Shown here: one piece after another, positions 39,307 through 47,359 of the stretch
Numbering within the stretch: the first letter of the stretch is position 1
How the letters are laid out: every line of letters begins with the position of its first letter
Source: Bacilli bacterium
GTDB lineage: Bacteria > Bacillota_I > Bacilli_A > RF39 > UBA660
Direction of reading: 5' to 3'
DNA: 64,000 nucleotides
Assembly (NCBI GenBank): GCA_017544165.1
Contig: JAFYER010000008.1
Location: 1 to 64,000 of the forward strand
Made by a program: the position numbers and the translations under genes
Notes under the pieces: generated by a model
Told to the model about the DNA's origin: nothing
The model's input: the letters and a program-made list of their open reading frames with translations, nothing else
Databases searched by the model: none

Positions 39307-40884
39307 GTGGACAGTAGCATAATTAGTGATACCAAGAAAATGCCAAGTTCCAATATGTTCATCGACTTTTTCAAAGCATGGCCATATCTTTTTTTGTATG
39401 CCTTAAGAGGTTTAAAATATATTTTACTTGATATGTGGATATCCCTTTTTTCTCATGTAAGTGTCAGCGTTGATAAAAGCGTCAAAAATGTTCAAACAAA
39501 TGAATTAAAAGAAGGCGAAGCCTTATATGAAAAAACCAGAAGTCAAACTAAGAAAAAAATTTATAAATACAGTAAATCAACTTTAGCTCGTTATGAAAAG
39601 ATGAAGCTTGAGTTAAATAAGGATTTACAAGCTTCTGGAGCAACGCGTAGCAAAGTGCCTAACGTCTATCAATTTACGGTTCGCGATGTAAGGGGTAATG
39701 GTAAAATATTTACTGATACGATGCCAGGTTTTTCAAAACTTGATATTAATTCTTTTTTAGTTAATCAAGGTTATGAAGTATATAGTATTAAAACTAGTTC
39801 ATTTATAAATTTTGCATATAAAGATTCAGCAATTTTAGGTCGACCAATGAGCATGAAAGACCTCGTGTTTTTACTTACTCAAATAGCAACTTATTTAAGA
39901 GCTGGTATTACATTAAATGATGCAGTTAATATAATGTCAAAGCAATTAGGCAAAAATAAAAAAGCCCAAAAAACATTTAAAGCTATTAGTTATGAGCTTT
40001 CTTTAGGAGAGTCTTTTTCTAATTCACTAGCTAAACAAGGTAATTATTTTCCACCCCTACTAATAAATATGATTAGAGCAGCCGAGGCAACTGGTACTTT
40101 GCAAGAAACACTCGATGATATGGTTAAATATTATACAGAAGTAAATTCAACTCGGAAAGAGATGAAAAGTGCATTAATATATCCTGCTGTTATCTCAGTT
40201 TTTTCGATAGCGGTTGTAACTTTTATCATTATTTATGTTGTTCCTCAATTTACAAAAATATATGATCAATCTGGGTTGGAGATAACGGGAATGACAGCCT
40301 TTATCATTAAGTTAAGCGGTTTTTTACAAAAAAATATTGCTATAATTATTTTGCTATTTGCTTTTACAATGATTGCTGTTTATTTTGCTTATAAAAAAAT
40401 CAAATCATTCAGAACAAGTATTCAAATTATTTCTATGCATCTTCCGGTTTTCAAAGATATAATTATTTATAAAGAGTTAAATATTTTTGCGAAAACTTTT
40501 GCGTCTTTGCTTAGAAATAATATATTTATTACAGATAGTATTGATATTTTAAGTAAAATAACGGAAAATGAAATATATAAAGCAATTTTATTTAGGACAA
40601 TTAACAATATAGTAAAAGGTGATAAGATTTCCGAAGCCTTTAAAGATCACTGGGCAGTTCCCGAAGTTGCTTATCACATGATTGTAACCGGTGAATCTAC
40701 GGGGCAACTTGCTGATATGATGCAAAGAGTAAGCGATTATTATCAAGAACAACACAAAAATATTGTTTCTGCTTTAAAAAGTTTGATAGAGCCATTTATG
40801 ATAGTTTTCCTGGCAGTTATGGTTGGTGTTATTTTACTTGCCGTTATTGTCCCAATGTTCCAAATGTATGATCAAATTATGTAG
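39307..40884 (+). CDS. type II secretion/type IV pilus inner-membrane protein, GspF/PilC family
   Basis: Platform protein of pilus-type machines. I favour GTG 39307, 8 nt after AAAGGG; TTG 39301 is in frame. About 525 residues. The N-terminal third has a membrane-associated segment near residues 20-45 and a basic region; two T2SF domains follow (about 185-310 and 390-515), each with hydrophobic helices and ending LAVIVPMFQMYDQIM. Immediately downstream is the prepilin peptidase. The motor ATPase and pilins of such a system are not in this window. Confidence 0.9.
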   Translation: MDSSIISDTKKMPSSNMFIDFFKAWPYLFLYALRGLKYILLDMWISLFSHVSVSVDKSVKNVQTNELKEGEALYEKTRSQTKKKIYKYSKSTLARYEKMKLELNKDLQASGATRSKVPNVYQFTVRDVRGNGKIFTDTMPGFSKLDINSFLVNQGYEVYSIKTSSFINFAYKDSAILGRPMSMKDLVFLLTQIATYLRAGITLNDAVNIMSKQLGKNKKAQKTFKAISYELSLGESFSNSLAKQGNYFPPLLINMIRAAEATGTLQETLDDMVKYYTEVNSTRKEMKSALIYPAVISVFSIAVVTFIIIYVVPQFTKIYDQSGLEITGMTAFIIKLSGFLQKNIAIIILLFAFTMIAVYFAYKKIKSFRTSIQIISMHLPVFKDIIIYKELNIFAKTFASLLRNNIFITDSIDILSKITENEIYKAILFRTINNIVKGDKISEAFKDHWAVPEVAYHMIVTGESTGQLADMMQRVSDYYQEQHKNIVSALKSLIEPFMIVFLAVMVGVILLAVIVPMFQMYDQIM

Positions 40885-40896
40885 GGGTAAATAAAA

Positions 40897-41655
40897 ATGG
40901 TATTGATGTTTTTTCTAATAGGCTTATGTTTGGGTTCCTTTTATTTAGTTATAGGTAAAAGACTTCCACAAGGATTAAATGCTATAAATGATCGCAGTAA
41001 ATGCGATAAGTGTGGTCATAAACTTGCTTGGTATGATTTAATACCAATTTTTTCTTATGTCTTCTTAAGAGGTAAATGCCGTTATTGCAAAGCTAAAATT
41101 GATATTTTAAATCCTATCATAGAAATAAGTATGGGCCTTTTGTTTGTTTATGCTTATAAACATTTTCAAATAGGTTATGAGATGTTTATGTTTATGATAA
41201 CATCTTCCCTAATGATGATCATTTTTATCAGTGATTTTTCTTATTATATTATTTTAGATTCGCCACTAGTTTTAAGTGGGATATTAATATTAATCTTAAA
41301 ATTATCATATTTAGGTTTAAAAGAAACAGCTTTTTCAATTTTAGCTGGTATAGCTTTATTTTTCTGTATGCTATTTATTAAAATTATCGGAGATAAAATC
41401 TTTAAAAGAGAAAGTTTAGGTGGTGGCGATATTAAATTTGCTTTTATTATTGGCTTAACCCTTGGTTTTCAACTAGGATTATGTGCTCTTATATTATCGA
41501 CTTTTTTAGCTTTACCATATTCTTGTGCGGCTTTAATGCTCAAAAAAAATAATGAAGTGCCATATGGACCATTTTTAGCATCTTCATTATTTATTGTTTT
41601 TACTTTTTCTACTAAGTTTATAAATCTTTTAGATTTAATATTTATTAGTTTATAA
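40897..41655 (+). CDS. prepilin peptidase (A24 family)
   Basis: Cleaves and often N-methylates type IV prepilins at the membrane. The 252-residue length is normal. The N-terminal domain has the two CxxC pairs (CDKCG near 35, CRYCKA near 64) of zinc-binding PilD/ComC. Aspartate-containing motifs include ISDFSYYIILD and GGGDIKFA (near 178-186), the two catalytic aspartate sites. AGGGG precedes the ATG. With the GspF-like gene it forms a partial competence/pilus module. Confidence 0.95.
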   Translation: MVLMFFLIGLCLGSFYLVIGKRLPQGLNAINDRSKCDKCGHKLAWYDLIPIFSYVFLRGKCRYCKAKIDILNPIIEISMGLLFVYAYKHFQIGYEMFMFMITSSLMMIIFISDFSYYIILDSPLVLSGILILILKLSYLGLKETAFSILAGIALFFCMLFIKIIGDKIFKRESLGGGDIKFAFIIGLTLGFQLGLCALILSTFLALPYSCAALMLKKNNEVPYGPFLASSLFIVFTFSTKFINLLDLIFISL

Positions 41656-41742
41656 AACGTAGGCTAAAATACCTGCGACAACTGAGGCAAGCATAAGAAT
41701 TACCATAATCCATGCTGCTATTTTTTGAGCTTTTTTATTCAT
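41650..41742 (-). CDS. 30-residue membrane peptide, Prli42/DUF4044-like
   Basis: A complete small gene on the minus strand: MNKKAQKIAAWIMVILMLA begins the product, followed by a short helix end and stop. AAGGAAG is correctly spaced upstream. A three-to-five residue basic start and a single transmembrane helix rich in Met/Leu/Val resemble Prli42, the Bacillota mini-protein that tethers stressosomes, or the similar DUF4044 family. I cannot separate the two by eye, and no stressosome genes are in the window. Overlaps the end of the prepilin peptidase gene by 6 nt. Confidence 0.7.
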   Translation of the reverse strand: MNKKAQKIAAWIMVILMLASVVAGILAYVL

Positions 41743-41808
41743 TATTTCAACTTCCTTTTCATAAATAATTTATCATAAATATCGATTATTATCAATATAA
41801 TTAAGTAT

Positions 41809-42324
41809 ATGAAAAAAATAATCGTCATTCTAACAGTTATGATATTTATCGTAGGATTTATAACTAGCATTTTAAATAGTACTTCCTTTCCTAATGAATT
41901 ATTATTTTCGAATAATAATTTTTTCTTTTTTTTAAATCTTTTAATAATAATTTCTTCTTTCGGACTTACTTTTATAGGTGTTCCGGCATTTTTATTTGTT
42001 TATATATTTGAATCATTTATGATGGGCTTTTGTACATTTTTGTTTCTACTAAATTTTGGCTTAAAAGGCATTATATTTATTATTTTTCTTTTAATATATA
42101 AGTTAATTATGCTTTTCTTTTTACTACTTAATAGTTTTTATTATATTAAATATATAATCCATCTTTTTAATTATTTCTTTAAAAAAATATACATAAGTAA
42201 ACATAATATAAAACTATACTTAAAGAAAATAACTATTATTACATGTTTTATTTTAATTTTATTAGTTAGCTATTATGGTTTTGCATTGAAAGTGCTTATT
42301 CCAATGCTTAATAAGCTATTATAG
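41809..42324 (+). CDS. membrane protein, possibly SpoIIM/DUF95 type
   Basis: A 171-residue protein with about five hydrophobic segments. The part FIGVPAFLFVYIFESFMMGF (near 52-72) followed by GLKGIIFIIF resembles SpoIIM-type proteins, which act in engulfment peptidoglycan remodelling in spore formers; similarity is moderate. No ribosome site; TATAAT (41796-41801) ends 7 nt before the ATG, so the mRNA may be leaderless. The next gene has the same feature. Confidence 0.6.
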   Translation: MKKIIVILTVMIFIVGFITSILNSTSFPNELLFSNNNFFFFLNLLIIISSFGLTFIGVPAFLFVYIFESFMMGFCTFLFLLNFGLKGIIFIIFLLIYKLIMLFFLLLNSFYYIKYIIHLFNYFFKKIYISKHNIKLYLKKITIITCFILILLVSYYGFALKVLIPMLNKLL

Positions 42325-42356
42325 ATTTTAATGACATATTTTGATATAATTGTTAT

Positions 42357-43472
42357 GTGATTGAAATGAAAAAGGTTGTTGTAGGAATGAGCGGGGGCGT
42401 TGATAGCGCTGTTGCTGCTTATTTACTAAAAAAAGAGGGGTATGAAGTCATTGGCCTTTTTATGCGCAATTGGGATAGCAATATCAATAATGATATTTTA
42501 GGTAATCCCAATGATTTTAATGACATTTGTCCCCAAGAAAAGGATTATAATGATGCCTTAAAAGTTTGTGAAAAACTGGGTATCAAACTTTTTCGCGTGG
42601 ATTTTATTAAAGAATATTGGGATTATGTATTTAAATACTTTTTAGATGAACTTAAAAAAGGAAGAACGCCAAATCCTGATTTATTATGCAATCGTTTCAT
42701 TAAATTTGATTTATTTATTAAAGAGGCAAGAAAACTAGGGGCAGATTATATTGCAACTGGTCATTATGCTCGAATCGAAAATGGTAGACTTTTAAGAGCT
42801 AAAGATTTAAACAAAGATCAAACATATTTTTTAGCAGATGTACCAGTATCTAATTTTAAAGATGTTTTATTTCCAATTGGGGATTTCCTAAAAGAAGAAG
42901 TTCGTAAAATTGCAAAGGAACAAGATCTTATTGTTGCTGATAAACGTGATTCTACAGGAATATGTTTCATTGGTGAACGTAACTATCAAGAATTTATTAA
43001 AAATTATTTGAAACCTAATCCCGGAGATATTGTGGATGTCGAAACTAAAAAGGTAATAGGTAAGCATAAAGGTCTTATGAATTACACAATTGGTCAACGC
43101 CGTAATGTGGGAATTTCGGGTGATGAAATGCGCCATTATGTATGTGGAAAAAATGTTAAAGATAATATCTTATACGTGGCATTTGGCGATTCCAAATATT
43201 TATATTCCGATGAGTGTATTATTGAAAATGTCAACTTTATTTCGGCAACCAGACCTGCATTTTGTACCGCAAAATTTCGTTATCGGGGCGAAGACCATCC
43301 CGTAAGTTTAGAGTATCTTGATAATAATGAAATTAAAGTCAAATACGAAGGGCTTGCTAAAAGCGTTACGCCAGGTCAAGCATGCGTTTTATATCTCGGA
43401 CAGGAGTGCCTAGGATGCGGCTTTATTAGAGAATTATATAAAGATGGTAAGAGTTTATGGTATTTAAAATAA
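42357..43472 (+). CDS. mnmA: tRNA-specific 2-thiouridylase MnmA
   Basis: Makes 2-thiouridine at wobble U34 of Lys/Glu/Gln tRNAs. PP-loop ATP site GMSGGVDSAVAAYLL near residues 10-24, catalytic Cys in LLCNRFIKF, second Cys in STGICFIGERN, and the C-terminal GLMNYTIGQRRN domain; about 370 residues. The frame opens with GTG 42357, and ATG 42366 (MKKVVVG) is the family's usual start. No ribosome site precedes either, and TATAAT (42345-42350) puts a transcript start near 42357, consistent with a leaderless GTG start or a very short leader. Confidence 0.95.
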   Translation: MIEMKKVVVGMSGGVDSAVAAYLLKKEGYEVIGLFMRNWDSNINNDILGNPNDFNDICPQEKDYNDALKVCEKLGIKLFRVDFIKEYWDYVFKYFLDELKKGRTPNPDLLCNRFIKFDLFIKEARKLGADYIATGHYARIENGRLLRAKDLNKDQTYFLADVPVSNFKDVLFPIGDFLKEEVRKIAKEQDLIVADKRDSTGICFIGERNYQEFIKNYLKPNPGDIVDVETKKVIGKHKGLMNYTIGQRRNVGISGDEMRHYVCGKNVKDNILYVAFGDSKYLYSDECIIENVNFISATRPAFCTAKFRYRGEDHPVSLEYLDNNEIKVKYEGLAKSVTPGQACVLYLGQECLGCGFIRELYKDGKSLWYLK

Positions 43473-43473
43473 A

Positions 43474-43498
43474 GTATTCATATATTTTAATATGAATA
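43474..43498 (+). terminator. weak terminator-like hairpin at the ylmC-like start
   Basis: ATTCATAT (43476-43483) and ATATGAAT (43490-43497) flank a 6-nt loop and lead into T residues. The start codon of the next gene (43492) lies inside the right arm. It may end mnmA transcription or shape translation. Confidence 0.45.
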
Positions 43499-43719
43499 TT
43501 TTTTTATCAGAAATGCAAGATAAACAAGTCATTTCCATTATAAATGGAATGAGCTATGGCAAGATAATTGATGTGGAAATTAATGAAAATGGGCAAATAA
43601 TGTCGATAATCGCAGAAAATCATAAAATGTTTAGAAAATCATTTAAAAATGAAGAGGTTTCATTTAAATTTAGTGATATTGAAAAAATAGGAAAGGATGT
43701 TATTTTAGTAAAAGTATAA
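43492..43719 (+). CDS. YlmC/YmxH family PRC-barrel protein
   Basis: A 75-residue protein matching the small YlmC/YmxH family: LSEMQDKQVISIINGMSYGKI at the start, a VEINENG turn, and FKFSDIEKIGKDVILVKV at the end. In spore formers these are linked to sporulation; the molecular role is not known. The single PRC-barrel is the whole protein. There is no ribosome site; TATATT at 43481-43486 ends 5 nt before the ATG. The next gene begins on the last base of its stop. Confidence 0.8.
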   Translation: MNIFLSEMQDKQVISIINGMSYGKIIDVEINENGQIMSIIAENHKMFRKSFKNEEVSFKFSDIEKIGKDVILVKV

Positions 43720-44204
43720 TGAAAATAATATTTATATCAGATATTCATGGTCATATAGAAAATTTAAAAAAGATATCTTTTGATTGTGATAAATTAGTCG
43801 TTTTAGGAGATTTGTTTGGTTATTCATATGAAAACAATGATTTTGTTTTTAATTTTTTAAAAAATAATCAAGATAGATTAATTCTTTTGAAGGGTAATTG
43901 TGATAGCGATGAGTCATTAATGTTATTAGGTTTAAATTATTATGATTATTATGATTTAAATGTTGATGATATTGTTATAAGATGCACACATGGTAATAAA
44001 GAATATTCAGGTAATTTTGATGTTTTAATATTCGGCCATAAACATTATCCTTTTATTCAAAAAGAAGGAAATATTTTCAATATTTGTGTGGGATCTATAG
44101 AAAATCCAAGAAATAATAGTAATTATTCATATTGTATATATGAAAATCGATGCTTTAAACTAATTGATATCGATGAAAATGTACTAGAGGAAATAACTCT
44201 TTAA
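43719..44204 (+). CDS. YfcE/MJ0936-type metallophosphoesterase
   Basis: A 161-residue phosphodiesterase with metal-ligand motifs: FISDIHGH (5-12), LGDLFGY (near 32), KGNCDSDE (near 63), THGN (near 91) and FGHKHYPF (near 107). This compact form acts on phosphodiesters, with the physiological substrate unknown. It is stop/start coupled to the ylmC-like gene and followed 27 nt later by obgE. Confidence 0.92.
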   Translation: MKIIFISDIHGHIENLKKISFDCDKLVVLGDLFGYSYENNDFVFNFLKNNQDRLILLKGNCDSDESLMLLGLNYYDYYDLNVDDIVIRCTHGNKEYSGNFDVLIFGHKHYPFIQKEGNIFNICVGSIENPRNNSNYSYCIYENRCFKLIDIDENVLEEITL

Positions 44205-44231
44205 TGGTATACTTAATGGTGGTGATGGACA

Positions 44232-45506
44232 ATGTTTGTCGATGAAGTAAAAATAAAGGTTATAGCAGGAAGTGGTGGTGCTGGTTGTACATCATTTCGT
44301 AGAGAAAAGTTTGTTCCGATGGGCGGACCAGATGGCGGAAATGGTGGAAGAGGCGGTAGCATCGTTTTTGTCGGTGATAAATCACTTAAAACCTTAATTG
44401 ACTTGCGCTATCAAAAAATCATCAAAGGTAATAAGGGCCAAAACGGCGAAGGCTCAAATCGCTATGGTAAAAATAGTGATGATGTTATCATAAAAGTACC
44501 TTTGGGAACGACGGTTTATGACGATGATACGGGCCTTGTTATCAAAGATATCATCGAAGATAATGAAGAAGTCATTGTGGCTCAAGGTGGTCGTGGGGGC
44601 CGTGGCAATAAAGCTTTTGCTACTCACGAAAATCCTGCTCCTAAGTTTTCAGAAAAAGGTGAGCCGGGAGAAATTCGCTATTTAAGATGTGAATTAAAAG
44701 TTCTTGCTGATGTAGGAATAATTGGTATGCCAAGCGTTGGTAAAAGTACATTGCTTTCGGTTATCAGCAGTGCTAAACCTAAAATTGCTAGTTATCATTT
44801 CACCACGTTATCACCAAATCTTGGTGTAGTAAAACTTAAAAACAATGATTCTTATGTCGTTGCGGATTTACCTGGACTTATCGAAGGAGCTCACGAAGGC
44901 GTTGGTCTTGGCGATAAATTTTTAAGACATGCTGACCGTTGTAAGATACTATTACATATGATTGATATGTCTTGCGAAGAGGGAAGAAATCCTGGCGATG
45001 ATTATAAAATTATCCGTAATGAACTTGTTAAGTATTCAAAAAAACTTGCTCAAAAAAAAGAGATTATTGTAGCAAGTAAGATGGATACCAAAGGCTCATT
45101 AGATAATTTAAATAATTTTAAAAAAGAAAATCCTAATTTGACCATTTATCCAATTAGTTCCTATACTGGTGAGGGAATTGACGAATTATTAATAAAGATT
45201 AATGATATTTTAAAAGAAATAGAAAATCAAGATGTATATGATGAAGATGAGATTGAGGAAAAAGTTTATATAAAATTTAAAACAGAAAAACCCTATACGA
45301 TAACAAAAGAAAATGATGTTTGGGTTGTTCGAGGCAAAGAAATAGAAAGATTATTTGCGATGACTAAATTTGAAGAAGAAGAGGGAGTTTTACGTTTTGG
45401 TAGAATTTTAAGGGCAATGGGTATTGAAGATGAACTTGCAAGTCTTGGTGCTAAGCCTGGTGATGATGTTGTAATAAATGATTTTTTATTTACGTACAAA
45501 GGTTAG
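44232..45506 (+). CDS. obgE: GTPase Obg
   Basis: Essential ribosome-assembly and stress-linked GTPase. The 424-residue protein has the glycine-rich Obg fold (FRREKFVPMGGPDGGNGG and QGGRGGRGN), the G domain with GMPSVGKST (near 167-175), DLPGL (G3) and SKMD (G4), and the Obg C-terminal (OCT) domain typical of Gram-positive forms (VWVVRGKEIERLF). GGTGGTG lies upstream. The 3' end overlaps the convergent DUF192 gene by 21 nt. Confidence 0.97.
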   Translation: MFVDEVKIKVIAGSGGAGCTSFRREKFVPMGGPDGGNGGRGGSIVFVGDKSLKTLIDLRYQKIIKGNKGQNGEGSNRYGKNSDDVIIKVPLGTTVYDDDTGLVIKDIIEDNEEVIVAQGGRGGRGNKAFATHENPAPKFSEKGEPGEIRYLRCELKVLADVGIIGMPSVGKSTLLSVISSAKPKIASYHFTTLSPNLGVVKLKNNDSYVVADLPGLIEGAHEGVGLGDKFLRHADRCKILLHMIDMSCEEGRNPGDDYKIIRNELVKYSKKLAQKKEIIVASKMDTKGSLDNLNNFKKENPNLTIYPISSYTGEGIDELLIKINDILKEIENQDVYDEDEIEEKVYIKFKTEKPYTITKENDVWVVRGKEIERLFAMTKFEEEEGVLRFGRILRAMGIEDELASLGAKPGDDVVINDFLFTYKG

Positions 45507-45815
45507 TTTATCGCCAATTTTAATTGTTTTACTAGTATTACTAGGAAGTTCTAGAATACTAGTTTTTTTTGCTTTATTTTTAACTGCGATTATTTTGTTT
45601 TTGGCAACGTCTTCACACTTTAAAATTACTTCGTTATTTTCATCAAGAGCTAGTATATCGATGTTTGCTTTCATAAAAAAAGTATGAACGCTATTAGTAT
45701 GTGGAAAAAACATACCATGATTTATTTCTTTTTCGCCAAGAAGACCTATAAGTCTTTTCAAAAATGTATTAGCATTATAAACTTTTATTTTTTGATTATC
45801 AATAATTAAATACAT
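45486..45815 (-). CDS. DUF192 family protein
   Basis: A 109-residue protein of the DUF192 fold: FLKRLIGLLGEKEINHGMFF followed by SVHTFFMKANIDILALDENNEV, the conserved core of the family. Many members have a signal peptide; this one does not, so it is cytoplasmic. Function of the family is not established. Reading on the minus strand, it overlaps obgE by 21 nt. Confidence 0.85.
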   Translation of the reverse strand: MYLIIDNQKIKVYNANTFLKRLIGLLGEKEINHGMFFPHTNSVHTFFMKANIDILALDENNEVILKCEDVAKNKIIAVKNKAKKTSILELPSNTSKTIKIGDKLTFVRK

Positions 45816-45895
45816 TTTATTTTCACCTTAAATAAATTATAACAATAAATATAAAAAATATGAATAATAATTGACAATAAATAATATTTAAGATA

Positions 45896-45924
45896 TTGAC
45901 TATAAATATAAAATAAGGTATGAT
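45896..45924 (+). promoter_or_regulatory. strong promoter of surface protein at 45954
   Basis: TTGACT (45896-45901) and TATGAT (45919-45924) with a 17-bp spacer. A second TTGACA at 45871 lies 19 bp upstream. The gene start has a strong AAAGGAGG. Confidence 0.75.
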
Positions 45925-45953
45925 TGAATTAATAATAATAAAGGAGGAAATGT

Positions 45954-46904
45954 ATGAAAGAGGTTAGAGAGGAAAAAGACGATTCAAAGAAAAATGTTAT
46001 AGTACTTACTATTATAGCTATTGCTACAATGATTGTTGTTCTTGTAGGAGCTACATTTGCATATTTGGCTAGTCAAGTAGCTTCAAATGACGTTGCAAAT
46101 ATCGAAGCTGCTACCAATGCTGGAAATGATATGTTATTAATCAATGCTGGTGGTGACATGGAAATTAATGCTAACACTGAAAATTTCTATTCAGGTGCTG
46201 GTAATCAATCTGATAATACAGAAGCTACAGTAACACTTCAATCTGCATCAACAAGTCAAGTAACATATACTTATAATGCATATGTATCAGTAACTGCTAA
46301 TGATTTTGAATATACATCTGGTGCTTGCTATCGTATAGCTACTGAAGTTACTGGTGTAACTGAAGAACAATGTACAACAAATAATAATTCATGGGCTAAT
46401 ACTGCTAATGGTTATAAGTGCTATTCTGGAACATTTGAAGCTGTTGAAGGATCATTTAGCAATAACGAAGTTGGCTGTTTAACTGATGTTGGTAATATGT
46501 GGGTTCCTGAAGATGCTGCTGAACTTGTAATCGATTTATATAAAGTAGATGATACATATACTACTCAAGGTACATGTGAAGTTACAGGCGTTTGTGTAGA
46601 TCCAATGCATGCAATAGTAAATGGCGTTTCAGCTGAAGCAAATTGTACAGGTTCAAATACATGGATTGCAAGTAAATTCCAAAATAATATGTGTTATGTA
46701 CCTATCGCTACTCGTGATTTAACAACTGCTGCTAGTAGCACTAATGTTCAATTAGTAAATAATGCTACTATTTCAGTAACAAATGACATAGTAACAGATC
46801 GTTATTTTGTTGAAGTAACTCTTATTAATTTTGACCATAACCAAATTGTTAATGGTAATAAGACTTTCAGTGGACAATTAACATTCGAAAGAGTAACAGG
46901 TTAA
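45954..46904 (+). CDS. abundant-type secreted surface protein with FAYL signal end
   Basis: A 316-residue protein. A charged N-terminus (KEVREEKDDSKK) is followed by a helix (about 15-36) ending GATFAYLAS, the wording seen at the end of TasA/CalY-type signal peptides cleaved by SipW-like peptidases. The rest is Asn/Thr/Ala-rich, has at least seven Cys and low basic content, typical of an exposed beta-rich protein. Strong promoter, AAAGGAGG and own terminator suggest high expression. No sorting signal and no WRYAGKN family domain. A matrix or S-layer-like role is speculation. Confidence 0.72.
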   Translation: MKEVREEKDDSKKNVIVLTIIAIATMIVVLVGATFAYLASQVASNDVANIEAATNAGNDMLLINAGGDMEINANTENFYSGAGNQSDNTEATVTLQSASTSQVTYTYNAYVSVTANDFEYTSGACYRIATEVTGVTEEQCTTNNNSWANTANGYKCYSGTFEAVEGSFSNNEVGCLTDVGNMWVPEDAAELVIDLYKVDDTYTTQGTCEVTGVCVDPMHAIVNGVSAEANCTGSNTWIASKFQNNMCYVPIATRDLTTAASSTNVQLVNNATISVTNDIVTDRYFVEVTLINFDHNQIVNGNKTFSGQLTFERVTG

Positions 46905-46911
46905 TAATTAA

Positions 46912-46942
46912 TTAAAAAAACTATTTTAAATAGTTTTTTTTT
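46912..46942 (+). terminator. terminator after the 45954 surface protein
   Basis: AAAAACTATTT and AAATAGTTTTT arms and a long T run. Confidence 0.85.
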
Positions 46943-46981
46943 GTGGTAAAATTTTGATATAAGGTAAGGTTGTGATTAAAA

Positions 46982-47344
46982 ATGGAAAACAAGTTAGAGT
47001 TTTTAAAAAGTAAAGGTTTCGATATTGAAATGGGTCTTTCATACTTAGGTGATGAAAATATGTATATTGAAATACTTACGGATTTTAAAAATAACTTTGT
47101 CAATCAAATGAATGAAATTAAAGAAAAATTCGAAGGTAAAGATTGGCCTAACTATGTTATTTTAGTACATGCTTTAAAGAGTAATTGTAAGACTCTAGGA
47201 ATTATGTCTCTTGCGGATCTTGCATATAATCATGAAATGAAAGGCAAAGAAAATGACATTGATTATATTAATCAACATGTTGGTGAACTTTTTAATAAAG
47301 CAAACGAAATATACGCAATAATAGATGCCTTTTTTAAAATGTAG
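46982..47344 (+). CDS. histidine phosphotransfer (Hpt) protein
   Basis: A 120-residue all-helical Hpt domain that carries a phosphoryl group between receiver domains. VHALKSNCKTLG gives the phospho-acceptor His63 in the standard H-x-x-K-(S/G) context. No other domain. It is the first gene of a set with a receiver/HD-GYP-like regulator and a hybrid kinase, so a complete relay can be built from the three products. Confidence 0.92.
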   Translation: MENKLEFLKSKGFDIEMGLSYLGDENMYIEILTDFKNNFVNQMNEIKEKFEGKDWPNYVILVHALKSNCKTLGIMSLADLAYNHEMKGKENDIDYINQHVGELFNKANEIYAIIDAFFKM

Positions 47345-47359
47345 TAAAGGGGTATAAAA

